From: Flagellimonas sp947499585
GTDB taxonomy: Bacteria > Bacteroidota > Bacteroidia > Flavobacteriales > Flavobacteriaceae
Length of the DNA: 64,000 nucleotides
Assembly (NCBI RefSeq): GCF_044596045.1
Contig: NZ_CP138995.1
Location: 1,860,001-1,924,000 of the forward strand
Direction: 5' to 3'
The first letter of the stretch is position 1. Every line of letters starts with the position of its first letter. The translations under genes and the position numbers were made by a program. The notes beneath the pieces are model-generated. The model was not told the DNA's origin, did not search any database, and saw only the letters and a list, made by a program, of their open reading frames with translations. Below, piece by piece: positions 31,739-40,012 of this stretch.

Positions 31739-34453
31739 CTAGCGCTTTAGGGCGAAATGCCCTTTAAACACTCTTCCATCTTCCAAGGCAACCTTAAACC
31801 AATAATCTGAGGCTGGTAATTCATTATTATTGAAAGTGCCATTCCAACCTTCTGTTCTTGGAGTTACTTGAGCCATAAGCATTCCAAACCGATTGTAAAT
31901 TGAAATTATACTTTCTGCCTGAAACTGATCATCAATGCCGATTATTTGCCATGAATCGTTAATACCATCGCCATTTGGAGTAAAAAATTTGGGGTATCCA
32001 ATTACTGAAATCAAGTCCTTAGCAACACCACAGCTATTTTTATCCCTTACATATACAGTGATGAATCCTGGTAGTATATTTTCAAAGATTGGTGAGTCTT
32101 GATAGCTAACGGCATCTATGGAGTATTCATAATCACCATCACCGGAAACAATTATTTCAACTAAATTATCATCGGAGATATCTTCAACCAGGGTGTTTTC
32201 AATAACGGCAATATTGGAAGGAAGTACTTCAAAGCCAAATTCACTAAAACACTCAAAAATTCCATCATTCGTGGTATAACTATATCCTACTTCCAAAATA
32301 TAATTACCGATAGAGGATATTTGTAAATCCTGCAGATTTCCAACTTGTTGAGGAAATCCCCCTGTATTTTTATACCATCGGTATAAATCAAAACCACCTG
32401 GAGCTTTTATTGGTAGAGGAGGGCCATCGGTACACCATATTATTTCACTGTCAAAAGTAAAAGACGGTGTAGGGTTAACCACAAGGTTAATAACATCAAT
32501 GTCTTCACATTCATTTGTATCCTCAATTCTAACAAAAATAGACGTAGAGGAGGTTTTATAATCTCCTGAAATAGGATTTTGCTCCAGACTAACGTCTTCC
32601 AGGGATGTATAAAATGCAATGTCCTGATTAGGGTAATTTGTTTCTTGAAAACTATTCAAATCAAAAATACCTTCCAAAAATAGATCCTCCGGGTCATCAT
32701 CGCATGTGTAATAAAATAGTTCATCATTAGGATTTAAAACAACGGATCGTACTTGAAGTTCCAAATCGCCAAAATTCTCACACCCATTTTCATCCACAAT
32801 TTTATATTGAATGATCTGGTTAAATGGAGTGGAATTTACATAGCCTATAGGATTGGTTATAGGGTTGTCCGAGTTTAAATCAGCAGCAGATTCGTAAAAT
32901 GAAAAGATGTAAGCAGAATTGAATATTGCTTGTTCCAAGTTAAAGGACGTTAAACCATCTGTAGCGTTAATAGTGTCAACATCGCATTGTGTAAGAAAAA
33001 TTGAAGGAGCTTCGGGCAGCGGGTTTACAGATATGAACCCTTCTCCAATTATTGGGCATTCCCCAGGGTCACTTAGTGTAATTTCCAAGCTATAACGCCC
33101 AGAATCATTTGCACCTGCAGAATTTATGGTTAATGTATTGCTGGAATTACTAATTGGGTTTCCATCTTTTTCCCAAGCATAAACTGCACCCGGAATATTT
33201 TCAGCTTCAAGTGTGAATGGTTCTCCTTCACAAATGGTCAATGATGTTCCTGTTGAGCCATCAGTATTTTTAACTATTTCAATTCTATCAAAAAAAGATT
33301 GAATAAAAGGAGGCAGTCCTTGTGTTGCATTCCTTCCATTTAGGGCAACGGCATTATGTCTATAATTTGCAGCATTGCCTTTTTCGTTTGGATTTTCTAT
33401 GACTCCTAGATAAGGAGTTCCTATGAGATAGTTTTCGGCAATTGTTCTATATATTTTACCATTTTGCGCAAGTTGCAGTGCTCCTCTGTACATTGGTCTT
33501 CTATCAATCTCTTCTTCTGATGCTGAAATGTTTGGGGCCGTTAGGTCATATTGAACAAGTGATGAAGAGTGTCCTCCTACTTGACCAGCGGGTTCGTTAT
33601 TGGAGGTATGGGCATATAAGAACCTTTGGTCTGGGGAAAACTCAATACCATAAGGAAATTTGTTTGGGGCTGATACAAGTATTCGATTCTGATTGGATAA
33701 AATCCCCGTGTTTACATCAAAATCATATAAATATAACCCAGAAGCTGAATTTGCACTTGCAAGTGTCTCTGCATCGGGTGAGAATTTTAAGTAACCTCTT
33801 GGATCAAGAACCTCCAGATTGCTAAACTTACTATTAACAGGTGTTGTGTTAACTCCGGTCGATGTTACTTCAAAGGCATGATAGGTATTGAATGGACCTG
33901 TGTTGGGGTTTTCAAGTCCAAGGGCAACTACCCAAATGGATTTGTCCAAGCAGTTTTTTAAAACAGCAGATATTTTTTCTGAGCAGAATTTTAAAAGATT
34001 GATATTTTTTTGTGTTACGGCACCATTTCCTGAATTAAGGGAAAGATCAACAACCGAATAATTTAATCCGAAGTTGGGATCATTTTCAGCAGTAGAGGTA
34101 TCAACTGTAAAGATGTATAGAATATTGGGGTCGCCTGGCTTTTGAACTATAATAGCAGATTGTGTGCTGGAAGGGTCGCCATAAAGTCCGGTTCCATTTT
34201 GCATAACGTTGTGGTTTCTATCAAAAACTCTAATACCGTCTGTATAGAGCAAAAGATTACCAACAGCGTCTGAAATTGAGGCACAACCTTCAAATGTGCT
34301 TATTCTGCCATCGGTGAGAGGTACAACAGTTCCGTCGTTGTTAAATTTTATTCCAGCACCATTTCCAAAATACCAATTAGACGTCTCTCCTTGACTAAAA
34401 ACTGAAAAGGAAAATAAGAATGAAAGAAGTAAATAAATGTATTTATTTGACAT
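31739..34453 (-). CDS. Large T9SS cargo protein with propeller-like and Ig-like domains
   Basis: A 904-aa secreted protein. The signal peptide ends near residue 20 (SVFSQ). Residues about 25-385 begin with NWYFGNGAGIKFN and contain repeated YDF/SPD blades (LKFSPDAETLASA, EFSPDQRFLYAHTS), a beta-propeller-like region. An Ig-like domain follows (ICEGEPFTLEAENIPGAVYA near 402), then a region of unclear beta modules. The last 85 residues, from YPKFFTPNGDGINDSW, are a type B T9SS sorting domain ending FKGHFALKR, nearly the same ending as the next protein. Function is unknown; surface binding is likely. Confidence 0.87.
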   Translation of the reverse strand: MSNKYIYLLLSFLFSFSVFSQGETSNWYFGNGAGIKFNNDGTVVPLTDGRISTFEGCASISDAVGNLLLYTDGIRVFDRNHNVMQNGTGLYGDPSSTQSAIIVQKPGDPNILYIFTVDTSTAENDPNFGLNYSVVDLSLNSGNGAVTQKNINLLKFCSEKISAVLKNCLDKSIWVVALGLENPNTGPFNTYHAFEVTSTGVNTTPVNSKFSNLEVLDPRGYLKFSPDAETLASANSASGLYLYDFDVNTGILSNQNRILVSAPNKFPYGIEFSPDQRFLYAHTSNNEPAGQVGGHSSSLVQYDLTAPNISASEEEIDRRPMYRGALQLAQNGKIYRTIAENYLIGTPYLGVIENPNEKGNAANYRHNAVALNGRNATQGLPPFIQSFFDRIEIVKNTDGSTGTSLTICEGEPFTLEAENIPGAVYAWEKDGNPISNSSNTLTINSAGANDSGRYSLEITLSDPGECPIIGEGFISVNPLPEAPSIFLTQCDVDTINATDGLTSFNLEQAIFNSAYIFSFYESAADLNSDNPITNPIGYVNSTPFNQIIQYKIVDENGCENFGDLELQVRSVVLNPNDELFYYTCDDDPEDLFLEGIFDLNSFQETNYPNQDIAFYTSLEDVSLEQNPISGDYKTSSTSIFVRIEDTNECEDIDVINLVVNPTPSFTFDSEIIWCTDGPPLPIKAPGGFDLYRWYKNTGGFPQQVGNLQDLQISSIGNYILEVGYSYTTNDGIFECFSEFGFEVLPSNIAVIENTLVEDISDDNLVEIIVSGDGDYEYSIDAVSYQDSPIFENILPGFITVYVRDKNSCGVAKDLISVIGYPKFFTPNGDGINDSWQIIGIDDQFQAESIISIYNRFGMLMAQVTPRTEGWNGTFNNNELPASDYWFKVALEDGRVFKGHFALKR

Positions 34454-34482
34454 TCAACGGATAAATAGTACCTGAAAAGATA

Positions 34483-35316
34483 CTATAAATCGCGCTTTTT
34501 CAATAATGCATAGGATAAATAGATAAAAAGAGCTGTCCAAAAGATGACTATGAAAAACTCGTACCAATACACTTGATAATCAAATTTCATATTCTCTCCT
34601 ATTTGTTCTCCTATATTTTGTACAGCAGAAAGTCTAGTGAAAGGCTCTTTTATAAGATTCATCATAGACTCAAGTGGAAAGAAATCTTTAACAAGTTTTG
34701 CGTTTGGCCAACTCATAATTTTCCAGCCAAGCAATCCAAAAATCAACTGTTCAAGAATTACCCATAATATTAAAAAGCCTAGTGCGAATGCCGATCTTTT
34801 CACAAAAATCCCCAGAAAAAGACAGAAAGAGAAGAACCCAACCAACTTCACGAAAAAGGCCAATAGGAACTCTAAATCAGAAAAGATAATAGAAAACTCA
34901 TTGTAATCTGAATAGACAAGCCCTAAAATTAGGGATACAACAAAAACAAATACTGTGGAAATCAAAGAAAAAGATATAACGGTAAGAAACTTAGAAAGAA
35001 TAAATTCTTTCTTGGAGAGACCATCTATCAAATTTTGTTTAATAGTCTTATTGCTGTACTCGTTTGCCATCATAGAAACAATGACTATTGCCAAAAACAG
35101 CTTAAAAATTGCTGTTACAAATGTGTTGAAATGCCAGATGTAAGGAAAATTGAAAATTCCTTGATCTGCCAGATGAAATTTTACAGGACCAATATCAAAC
35201 TTTATTGCTGCTATTAAAGCTATTGAGGTTAGAAGTAGAAAATAGGAGGTAATCAATATTTTACTTGCCCTATTATTCCAAAGTTTTATGAATTCTATTT
35301 GTAGTAAGCGTACCAT
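34483..35316 (-). CDS. ABC-2 type transporter permease
   Basis: Inner-membrane subunit of 277 aa with six hydrophobic segments, of the ABC-2/BcrB-like type that pairs with the ATPase encoded just upstream (12 nt away). The N-terminus LLQIEFIKLWNNRASKILIT and the loop NEYSNKTIKQNLIDGLSKKEFILSKFL are characteristic of this permease class. The cargo could be a peptide antibiotic or lipid; it cannot be told from sequence. It is the last gene of a two-gene operon. Confidence 0.87.
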   Translation of the reverse strand: MVRLLQIEFIKLWNNRASKILITSYFLLLTSIALIAAIKFDIGPVKFHLADQGIFNFPYIWHFNTFVTAIFKLFLAIVIVSMMANEYSNKTIKQNLIDGLSKKEFILSKFLTVISFSLISTVFVFVVSLILGLVYSDYNEFSIIFSDLEFLLAFFVKLVGFFSFCLFLGIFVKRSAFALGFLILWVILEQLIFGLLGWKIMSWPNAKLVKDFFPLESMMNLIKEPFTRLSAVQNIGEQIGENMKFDYQVYWYEFFIVIFWTALFIYLSYALLKKRDL

Positions 35317-35328
35317 TCGTTTTTTTGA

Positions 35329-36225
35329 TTAATTGTTTTTGGTCAAGGCTAAAAATTGTTCTTCCAGGCTTTCTTTGCGTTTTACTAGATGAGAAAGTAC
35401 CATTCCATTGTCAAAAAGCATTTTGTTGAGTTCTTCTGCATTCATTTCCTCTTTTAGAAAAGCTGTAATGGTGCCATTCTCTCGTGTAATCTTTCCAAAG
35501 CTTACATTTTTTTCCAACAATCCTTGCAGCTTTTCCATGTCTGAAGTCCTTAGCTCAAAGAAACCATGACTGGCCAACATACTATCTACTGGGCCAGAGT
35601 AGAGCTTTTCTCCTTTTCGAAGTATTACAACATGGGAGCACACTTTTTCAACTTCATCCAGTAAATGGGAAGCTAGTAATATGGTTGTACCTTGACCAGC
35701 AATTTCTTTAATGATTTCCCTAATTTGATGAATTCCTTGGGGGTCTAATCCGTTGGTAGGTTCATCAAGAATCAGGATTTCGGGGTCGTTCAATAGGGCA
35801 GAGGCGATAGCCAAACGTTGTTTCATCCCTAAAGAATAGGTCTTGAACTTGCTATCTTTTCGTTCCCAGAGACCAACCAGCTGCAACTTCTCTTCGATTT
35901 TGGTTTCTGGAACCTCTTTTATTTTGCAAACCAGTTTAAGATTCTGTATTGCAGTCATGTAAGGGTAGAAATTGGGTCGCTCTATAATGGCACCAACCTT
36001 TTTTAGAGCATCGTGCGTAGATGTATTACCTTCAAACCAGCTAAAATCACCAGAAGTTCTGTTCACAACATTTAAAATAATACCCAAAGTTGTGGATTTA
36101 CCACTACCATTAGGTCCTAAAATGCCATAGACATTGCCTTTTTCTATAGTAAAGGACAGGTCTTTAACTGCGGTGAGATAGCCGAATTTTTTTGTTAGAT
36201 GATTTACGGTCAGTATTGTCTCCAA
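35329..36225 (-). CDS. ABC transporter ATP-binding protein, BcrA-like
   Basis: ATPase of 298 aa that drives the permease encoded next. Walker A GPNGSGKSTT near residue 38, signature YSLGMKQRLAIASALL, Walker B LILDEPTNGLDP and the H-loop ASHLLDEVEK are all intact, so it should be active. A C-terminal extension of about 80 residues, common in the bacitracin-exporter (BcrA) group, follows. A palindrome and a weak match to the ECF-type promoter found at 8-9.6 kb lie upstream, so it may be induced by envelope stress (inference). Confidence 0.92.
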   Translation of the reverse strand: METILTVNHLTKKFGYLTAVKDLSFTIEKGNVYGILGPNGSGKSTTLGIILNVVNRTSGDFSWFEGNTSTHDALKKVGAIIERPNFYPYMTAIQNLKLVCKIKEVPETKIEEKLQLVGLWERKDSKFKTYSLGMKQRLAIASALLNDPEILILDEPTNGLDPQGIHQIREIIKEIAGQGTTILLASHLLDEVEKVCSHVVILRKGEKLYSGPVDSMLASHGFFELRTSDMEKLQGLLEKNVSFGKITRENGTITAFLKEEMNAEELNKMLFDNGMVLSHLVKRKESLEEQFLALTKNN

Positions 36226-36256
36226 GGCAAAATCGTTTTTTGATTTGTTTATAGTA

Positions 36257-36290
36257 ACTTGACGAGGTATTATGGATTTTGTTACAAAAT
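36257..36290 (-). promoter_or_regulatory. Palindrome and weak ECF-like promoter before the ABC-2 operon
   Basis: ATTTTGTTACAAAAT (36276-36290) is a 15-bp palindrome with one central base. On the minus strand it includes TTTTGTAACAA, 10 of 11 matching the ECF element at 8045-9625. At the same 15-nt distance comes GTCAAGT, sharing the TCAA core of ATCAAAA. It ends 31 nt before the ATPase start. It could instead be an operator for either divergent gene. Confidence 0.35.
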
Positions 36291-36299
36291 AGGGAAAGA

Positions 36300-37376
36300 A
36301 TGTCCGAGGAAAAATTAATGTCTAAGAAAAAGCCCGCATACCCAGTCAATAAAAAATTGGATGGATATCTGCATAGATACAATCGAAAAATTGAAATCCC
36401 TATTTTTTATGAAGACCTGCTACGATTTGCTGGCTCTGTTATTGTGTATGATTCTGAAGATGCAGATACACTTTGGGTGCGGGTATATTATTCTGATTCT
36501 GAACGAGAGGAAATAGATTTGAGCCTTAAGAGGGTTTATTCTATTTTACATTCAGACGGTAGCGATGGCATTCTGGAATACCTTAATGTGGACGCAGTTG
36601 ACTATTGCACATTTGGAAACTCAAAACCCTTTAGAATCAAAATACGGAATATTTTAAATGATAACTACACCTATTTTTATGTAAAAAAAACGGATGCATC
36701 CAGGGTTTACGGTTTGGAGCTGGAGCATATGCTTTCACCTTACAATCTAAATTTTCTGGTCTATGGGGATACGCTAATTGAAGAACATATTGCCGGAATA
36801 CCTGGAGATGTTTTTATTAGTGATTTTTTGCCTAAATGTAGTGAAGCAGAGAAGGCACAACTGGCAAAAGAATTTGTAAAATTCAATGAACGTTGTATGA
36901 TTCGTCTGCTGGGAGATATGAGGTCTTATAATTATGTAATTGTGCCAACACACGATTTTGATCATGTGGTGTATAAGATTAGGGCCATAGATTTTGACCA
37001 ACAGTGTTTTGAAGGAAAATTAAAAGTGTACAGGCCGCAGTTTTTTAAAGAAAACTTTCAAATGGTGGAATTGGTAAGAACCAAACTGCAAAAACATTCC
37101 GTTGATCAGTATAAAATTGAGGAACGTTCTATTGTGGCCAAACGAATCTTAAGCTCTGGTAACCGAATTAAAAGACTAGTAAGTATAAGTAAAACGGATG
37201 ATATTTCTTTGGAAGAAAACATTGATCAACTAAAACTTCAGATATACGAGCTAACTAAAGATCTCAATTTTAAAAAGAGCACCACAATGGGAGAGGTTTT
37301 ATCCTTGGCCCTAGATTTTGTGAAGCGAAACTACCAAGATGTAAATGTGAAGCAGATTTTGAATAACGAACCTTAA
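36300..37376 (+). CDS. Protein of unknown function with kinase-like pattern
   Basis: A cytosolic protein of about 358 aa that I do not recognise. The middle has the order of a protein-kinase-like fold: YFYVKK (about 126-131) as a possible ATP lysine, LELEHML (about 140) for a helix-C Glu, IEEHIAGIP (about 161) at a hinge, GDMRSYNYVI (205-214) where kinases have the catalytic D-x(4)-N, and AIDFDQ (229-234) where they have DFG. This is inference from spacing only. The N- and C-terminal parts match nothing I know. I chose the ATG at 36300 (preceded by AGGGAAAGA); a TTG at 36279 and an ATG at 36318 are also open. It ends overlapping the convergent gene by 4 bp. Confidence 0.6.
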   Translation: MSEEKLMSKKKPAYPVNKKLDGYLHRYNRKIEIPIFYEDLLRFAGSVIVYDSEDADTLWVRVYYSDSEREEIDLSLKRVYSILHSDGSDGILEYLNVDAVDYCTFGNSKPFRIKIRNILNDNYTYFYVKKTDASRVYGLELEHMLSPYNLNFLVYGDTLIEEHIAGIPGDVFISDFLPKCSEAEKAQLAKEFVKFNERCMIRLLGDMRSYNYVIVPTHDFDHVVYKIRAIDFDQQCFEGKLKVYRPQFFKENFQMVELVRTKLQKHSVDQYKIEERSIVAKRILSSGNRIKRLVSISKTDDISLEENIDQLKLQIYELTKDLNFKKSTTMGEVLSLALDFVKRNYQDVNVKQILNNEP

Positions 37377-38431
37377 GTCTTCTGCTCTTTATTGAAATAC
37401 ACTAGGTAATAATACATCTGTCGCTCTTCATCCCAGCCTTTTTCTACAAACTTTTCAGCAGATTCTGGGTTGATAAAATCCATTTTTATCTGAATGTTGG
37501 TATCTAGATTGATAACGTTTTTTATTTTTTTACGAGCCTCGGAGACCGCTTTGTTGGCAATGTCAAAATTGGAAACGTCTTCAATACTAAACTTAGGCCC
37601 TTTTTCAACTTTATAATGTTTAAACTCTGGAATAAGCTCAGGGTTTTCTATTACCTCATTTAAAAAGGAACTTTCTTCAAAAGCATCATTTTTGGCAAAA
37701 TGGTTTACAGCCCTGTTCATAAAGAGTACTTCTTGTTGTTTGTCCTCAGCGGGAAGCACCACATCTTTTGCAAAATTTTGACAGAATTTCAAGTAGTTTT
37801 TAGTATAAAAGTTTTCATCGGTCAAAGGTGCCAATCCCAGAAAATTTTCTAACCAGTATTTGGCATCATAACGATTGCTATCTACGGATAATACTTTATA
37901 TCCCTCTTCTTTATCTACATTGAAGATAATACAGCCCTTATCCAGTTTATTAATGTTGATGCCTTGGCGTATCAAGAGTTCCAAATTTTGATCTTTTTCC
38001 TTGAACTGTAAAAAATCATGTTTCAGTTCACTTTTAAAGATTCCAATGGCATCTGTCTTGTTATTGTCGATGACCATATCTGAAAAATGGACAATATAAA
38101 CTTCACCACTTTTTATATGTGGGTGATTGGATTCTTCATAAAGCAGGGTAGTGATTTTTTTAGAAATTAAATGTGATTTTGAGCCATCCTCAAAAAGTTC
38201 GGAAACGGACTTAAAAACCTCATTGAATTCCAAATCTACCTCATGTGAAAATTTAAAATAGTTCTCCTCTTTCTCCCTAAAAGGCTTAAAAAAATATTCT
38301 TTTAACAGACCGGACATTTCATCATTTAATGAAAAAGGCTCTGCGGATAAGAAAATGGCTTCGTTTTTACTTTTATTGCCAACTCTGTGCAATGAAACAC
38401 TTTCAATTTGGGCAGGATACAGGTTTAGCAT
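37373..38431 (-). CDS. Nucleoid-associated protein, NdpA/YejK family
   Basis: A 352-aa protein of the NdpA (YejK) family, which in E. coli is a spermidine nucleoid component. The start IESVSLHRVGNKSKNEAIFLS, the middle YIVHFSDMVIDNN and GCIIFNVDKEEGYKVLSVD, and the conserved YWLENFLGL segment fit the family. Its role in Bacteroidota is not known. Its last codons overlap those of the kinase-like gene by 4 bp, convergently. It follows the pRiA4b-type gene by 27 nt and may share its transcript. Confidence 0.83.
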   Translation of the reverse strand: MLNLYPAQIESVSLHRVGNKSKNEAIFLSAEPFSLNDEMSGLLKEYFFKPFREKEENYFKFSHEVDLEFNEVFKSVSELFEDGSKSHLISKKITTLLYEESNHPHIKSGEVYIVHFSDMVIDNNKTDAIGIFKSELKHDFLQFKEKDQNLELLIRQGININKLDKGCIIFNVDKEEGYKVLSVDSNRYDAKYWLENFLGLAPLTDENFYTKNYLKFCQNFAKDVVLPAEDKQQEVLFMNRAVNHFAKNDAFEESSFLNEVIENPELIPEFKHYKVEKGPKFSIEDVSNFDIANKAVSEARKKIKNVINLDTNIQIKMDFINPESAEKFVEKGWDEERQMYYYLVYFNKEQKT

Positions 38432-38458
38432 ATGTGTTTTTAATAGGTAGGTTAATTA

Positions 38459-38953
38459 TTAGTTCCAGTTTTCATCAAAATCTAGGTCATCATAGCTGTC
38501 AAGCGAATCATCAAAGTCTATGGATGGTTTGGATTCAAACTTTTTTTCAGGTGGAGAATCTGGCAATTCACCAAAGCTAAACAGTACGTTTGGATAAATT
38601 CTTCCATCTTCTTTATCAATAATATCTGCCAATTCAACAAAAAATGTCCACATACTGAAAAAATCATATACGTAGATTAATTTTGGGTTTTGCTCTGTCA
38701 TAACATCACTAAGTCCAGTCTCATTCATCAACCTAATATCAGAACCTGTTTCACTCATATCAAAAAGAGCGATTTCCTCATCTTGATTCCATTCTTGGTC
38801 ACAAGTATAAAAAGAGGCCATCTCACTGCCTCCAAACCCAAAAGCTTGTGTAATAGCGTTATGAAAATCTTCTAAGGTACTGGCATCTTCCATTTCAATA
38901 TCTCTAAAGATATCATCCTCAGCATCAAGTATTATCCTTATTTTATAAATCAT
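38459..38953 (-). CDS. Plasmid pRiA4b ORF-3 family protein
   Basis: A 164-aa acidic protein whose N-terminal 110 residues match the pRiA4b ORF-3-like family (MIYKIRIILDAEDDIFRDIE, TLEDFHNAITQAFGF, then YVYDFFSMWTFFVEL with the family's YxYDFGDxW-like motif). No function is known despite the name, which comes from a plasmid reading frame. The C-terminus is Asp/Glu-rich. A -7 box (TAACTTTG) lies 22 nt upstream. Confidence 0.83.
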   Translation of the reverse strand: MIYKIRIILDAEDDIFRDIEMEDASTLEDFHNAITQAFGFGGSEMASFYTCDQEWNQDEEIALFDMSETGSDIRLMNETGLSDVMTEQNPKLIYVYDFFSMWTFFVELADIIDKEDGRIYPNVLFSFGELPDSPPEKKFESKPSIDFDDSLDSYDDLDFDENWN

Positions 38954-38975
38954 CCCTGAATTTTTAAAATGGACG

Positions 38976-38983
38976 CAAAGTTA
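38976..38983 (-). promoter_or_regulatory. -7 box of the pRiA4b-family gene
   Basis: TAACTTTG on the minus strand fits TAnnTTTG; it ends 22 nt before the start codon at 38953. Confidence 0.5.
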
Positions 38984-38997
38984 CAACAAATAGTGTG

Positions 38998-40011
38998 TCA
39001 TTTAGTGAACCTGTGCAAAGTAAAAGTCATCGCCGCTAATAGAAAAAATGCCCCTATTTGATGGGCAAGCCCTAACCAAAGGGGAACAGCATAAATCAAT
39101 GTGAATACACCCAACAAAAATTGCAAACCAACTAAAACCAATAAAGCATTGATACCGGTATCCTGCAATGCAGTACGTTTGATCTTTCTGGTTTTATACC
39201 ATAAGAAAATAACGATGCTAACTACTATATACGCTAGGTAACGATGTATAAATTGGACTCCACTTTTACCCTCTATAAAATTTTTAAGGAAGGGTTGTTG
39301 TTCTATATATACCGTTTCATGAATTAGTTTGCCCTCACTCATTAGCGGCCAATGATTATGGATAAATCCTGCATCTAAACCCGCTACAAACGCGCCCCAA
39401 ACAATTTGAACTATAAGAATGAATAATCCAATTTGGAGTAAATTACGAATGCCTTTATTGATTTCTTTTTTTGATGGGTAAATCAAGTCCAACGCCACCC
39501 AAAAACTATAGGCAAAGGTCAAAAAAGCGGTGGTCAAGTGCGCTGCCAATCTATAGTGCGAAACATCTGGACGGTCAACCAACCCACTTTTTACCATATA
39601 CCAACCTAAAAAACCTTGAAAGCCACCCATAAAGAGAAGTATTAGACATTTTTTTATGGTTGGTCTATCTAATTTTTTGGTTATCAGGAAGAAAACAAAT
39701 GGAACAATAAAAACAATCCCAATAAACCTGCCAATGACCCTATGGAACCATTCCCAGAAATAAATGCTTTTAAAATCATCCAATGTAAAATGATAATTCA
39801 GTTTTTGGTACTCAGGATACTGTTTATAAAGGTCAAAAGCTTCTTGCCATTCCAATTCGTTCATTGGAGGTAATGTGCCACTGATTAATTTATAGTCAGA
39901 CATAGAAAGTCCAGAATGTGTTAGTCGGGTAATACCACCAACAAGAACCATGATAAAAATAAGGGCACAACCCAAAAACAGCCAATAGATAACGTATTTG
40001 TTGGTTTTCAT
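38998..40011 (-). CDS. ctaA: Heme A synthase, COX15/CtaA family
   Basis: Inner-membrane enzyme that oxidises heme O to heme A for cytochrome oxidase. The 337-aa protein has about eight membrane segments and the paired His motifs of the family: EWFHRVIGRFIGI and DVSHYRLAAHLTTAF in the first half, HNHWPLMSEGKLI in between, and HRYLAYIVVSIV and LAHQIGAFFLLAA in the second. The substitutions of class 2 (COX15-like) proteins are seen, e.g. GGITRLTHSGLSM near the N-terminus. It is the last gene of the operon with a glycosyltransferase, tsaC and cca; 1 nt separates it from cca. The other cytochrome oxidase genes are not in this window. Confidence 0.92.
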   Translation of the reverse strand: MKTNKYVIYWLFLGCALIFIMVLVGGITRLTHSGLSMSDYKLISGTLPPMNELEWQEAFDLYKQYPEYQKLNYHFTLDDFKSIYFWEWFHRVIGRFIGIVFIVPFVFFLITKKLDRPTIKKCLILLFMGGFQGFLGWYMVKSGLVDRPDVSHYRLAAHLTTAFLTFAYSFWVALDLIYPSKKEINKGIRNLLQIGLFILIVQIVWGAFVAGLDAGFIHNHWPLMSEGKLIHETVYIEQQPFLKNFIEGKSGVQFIHRYLAYIVVSIVIFLWYKTRKIKRTALQDTGINALLVLVGLQFLLGVFTLIYAVPLWLGLAHQIGAFFLLAAMTFTLHRFTK

Positions 40012-40012
40012 T

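Noticed and set aside
33442..33825. A 127-codon plus-strand open frame inside the larger T9SS gene
   Set aside because: Antisense to the propeller-like region; no signal peptide or domain.
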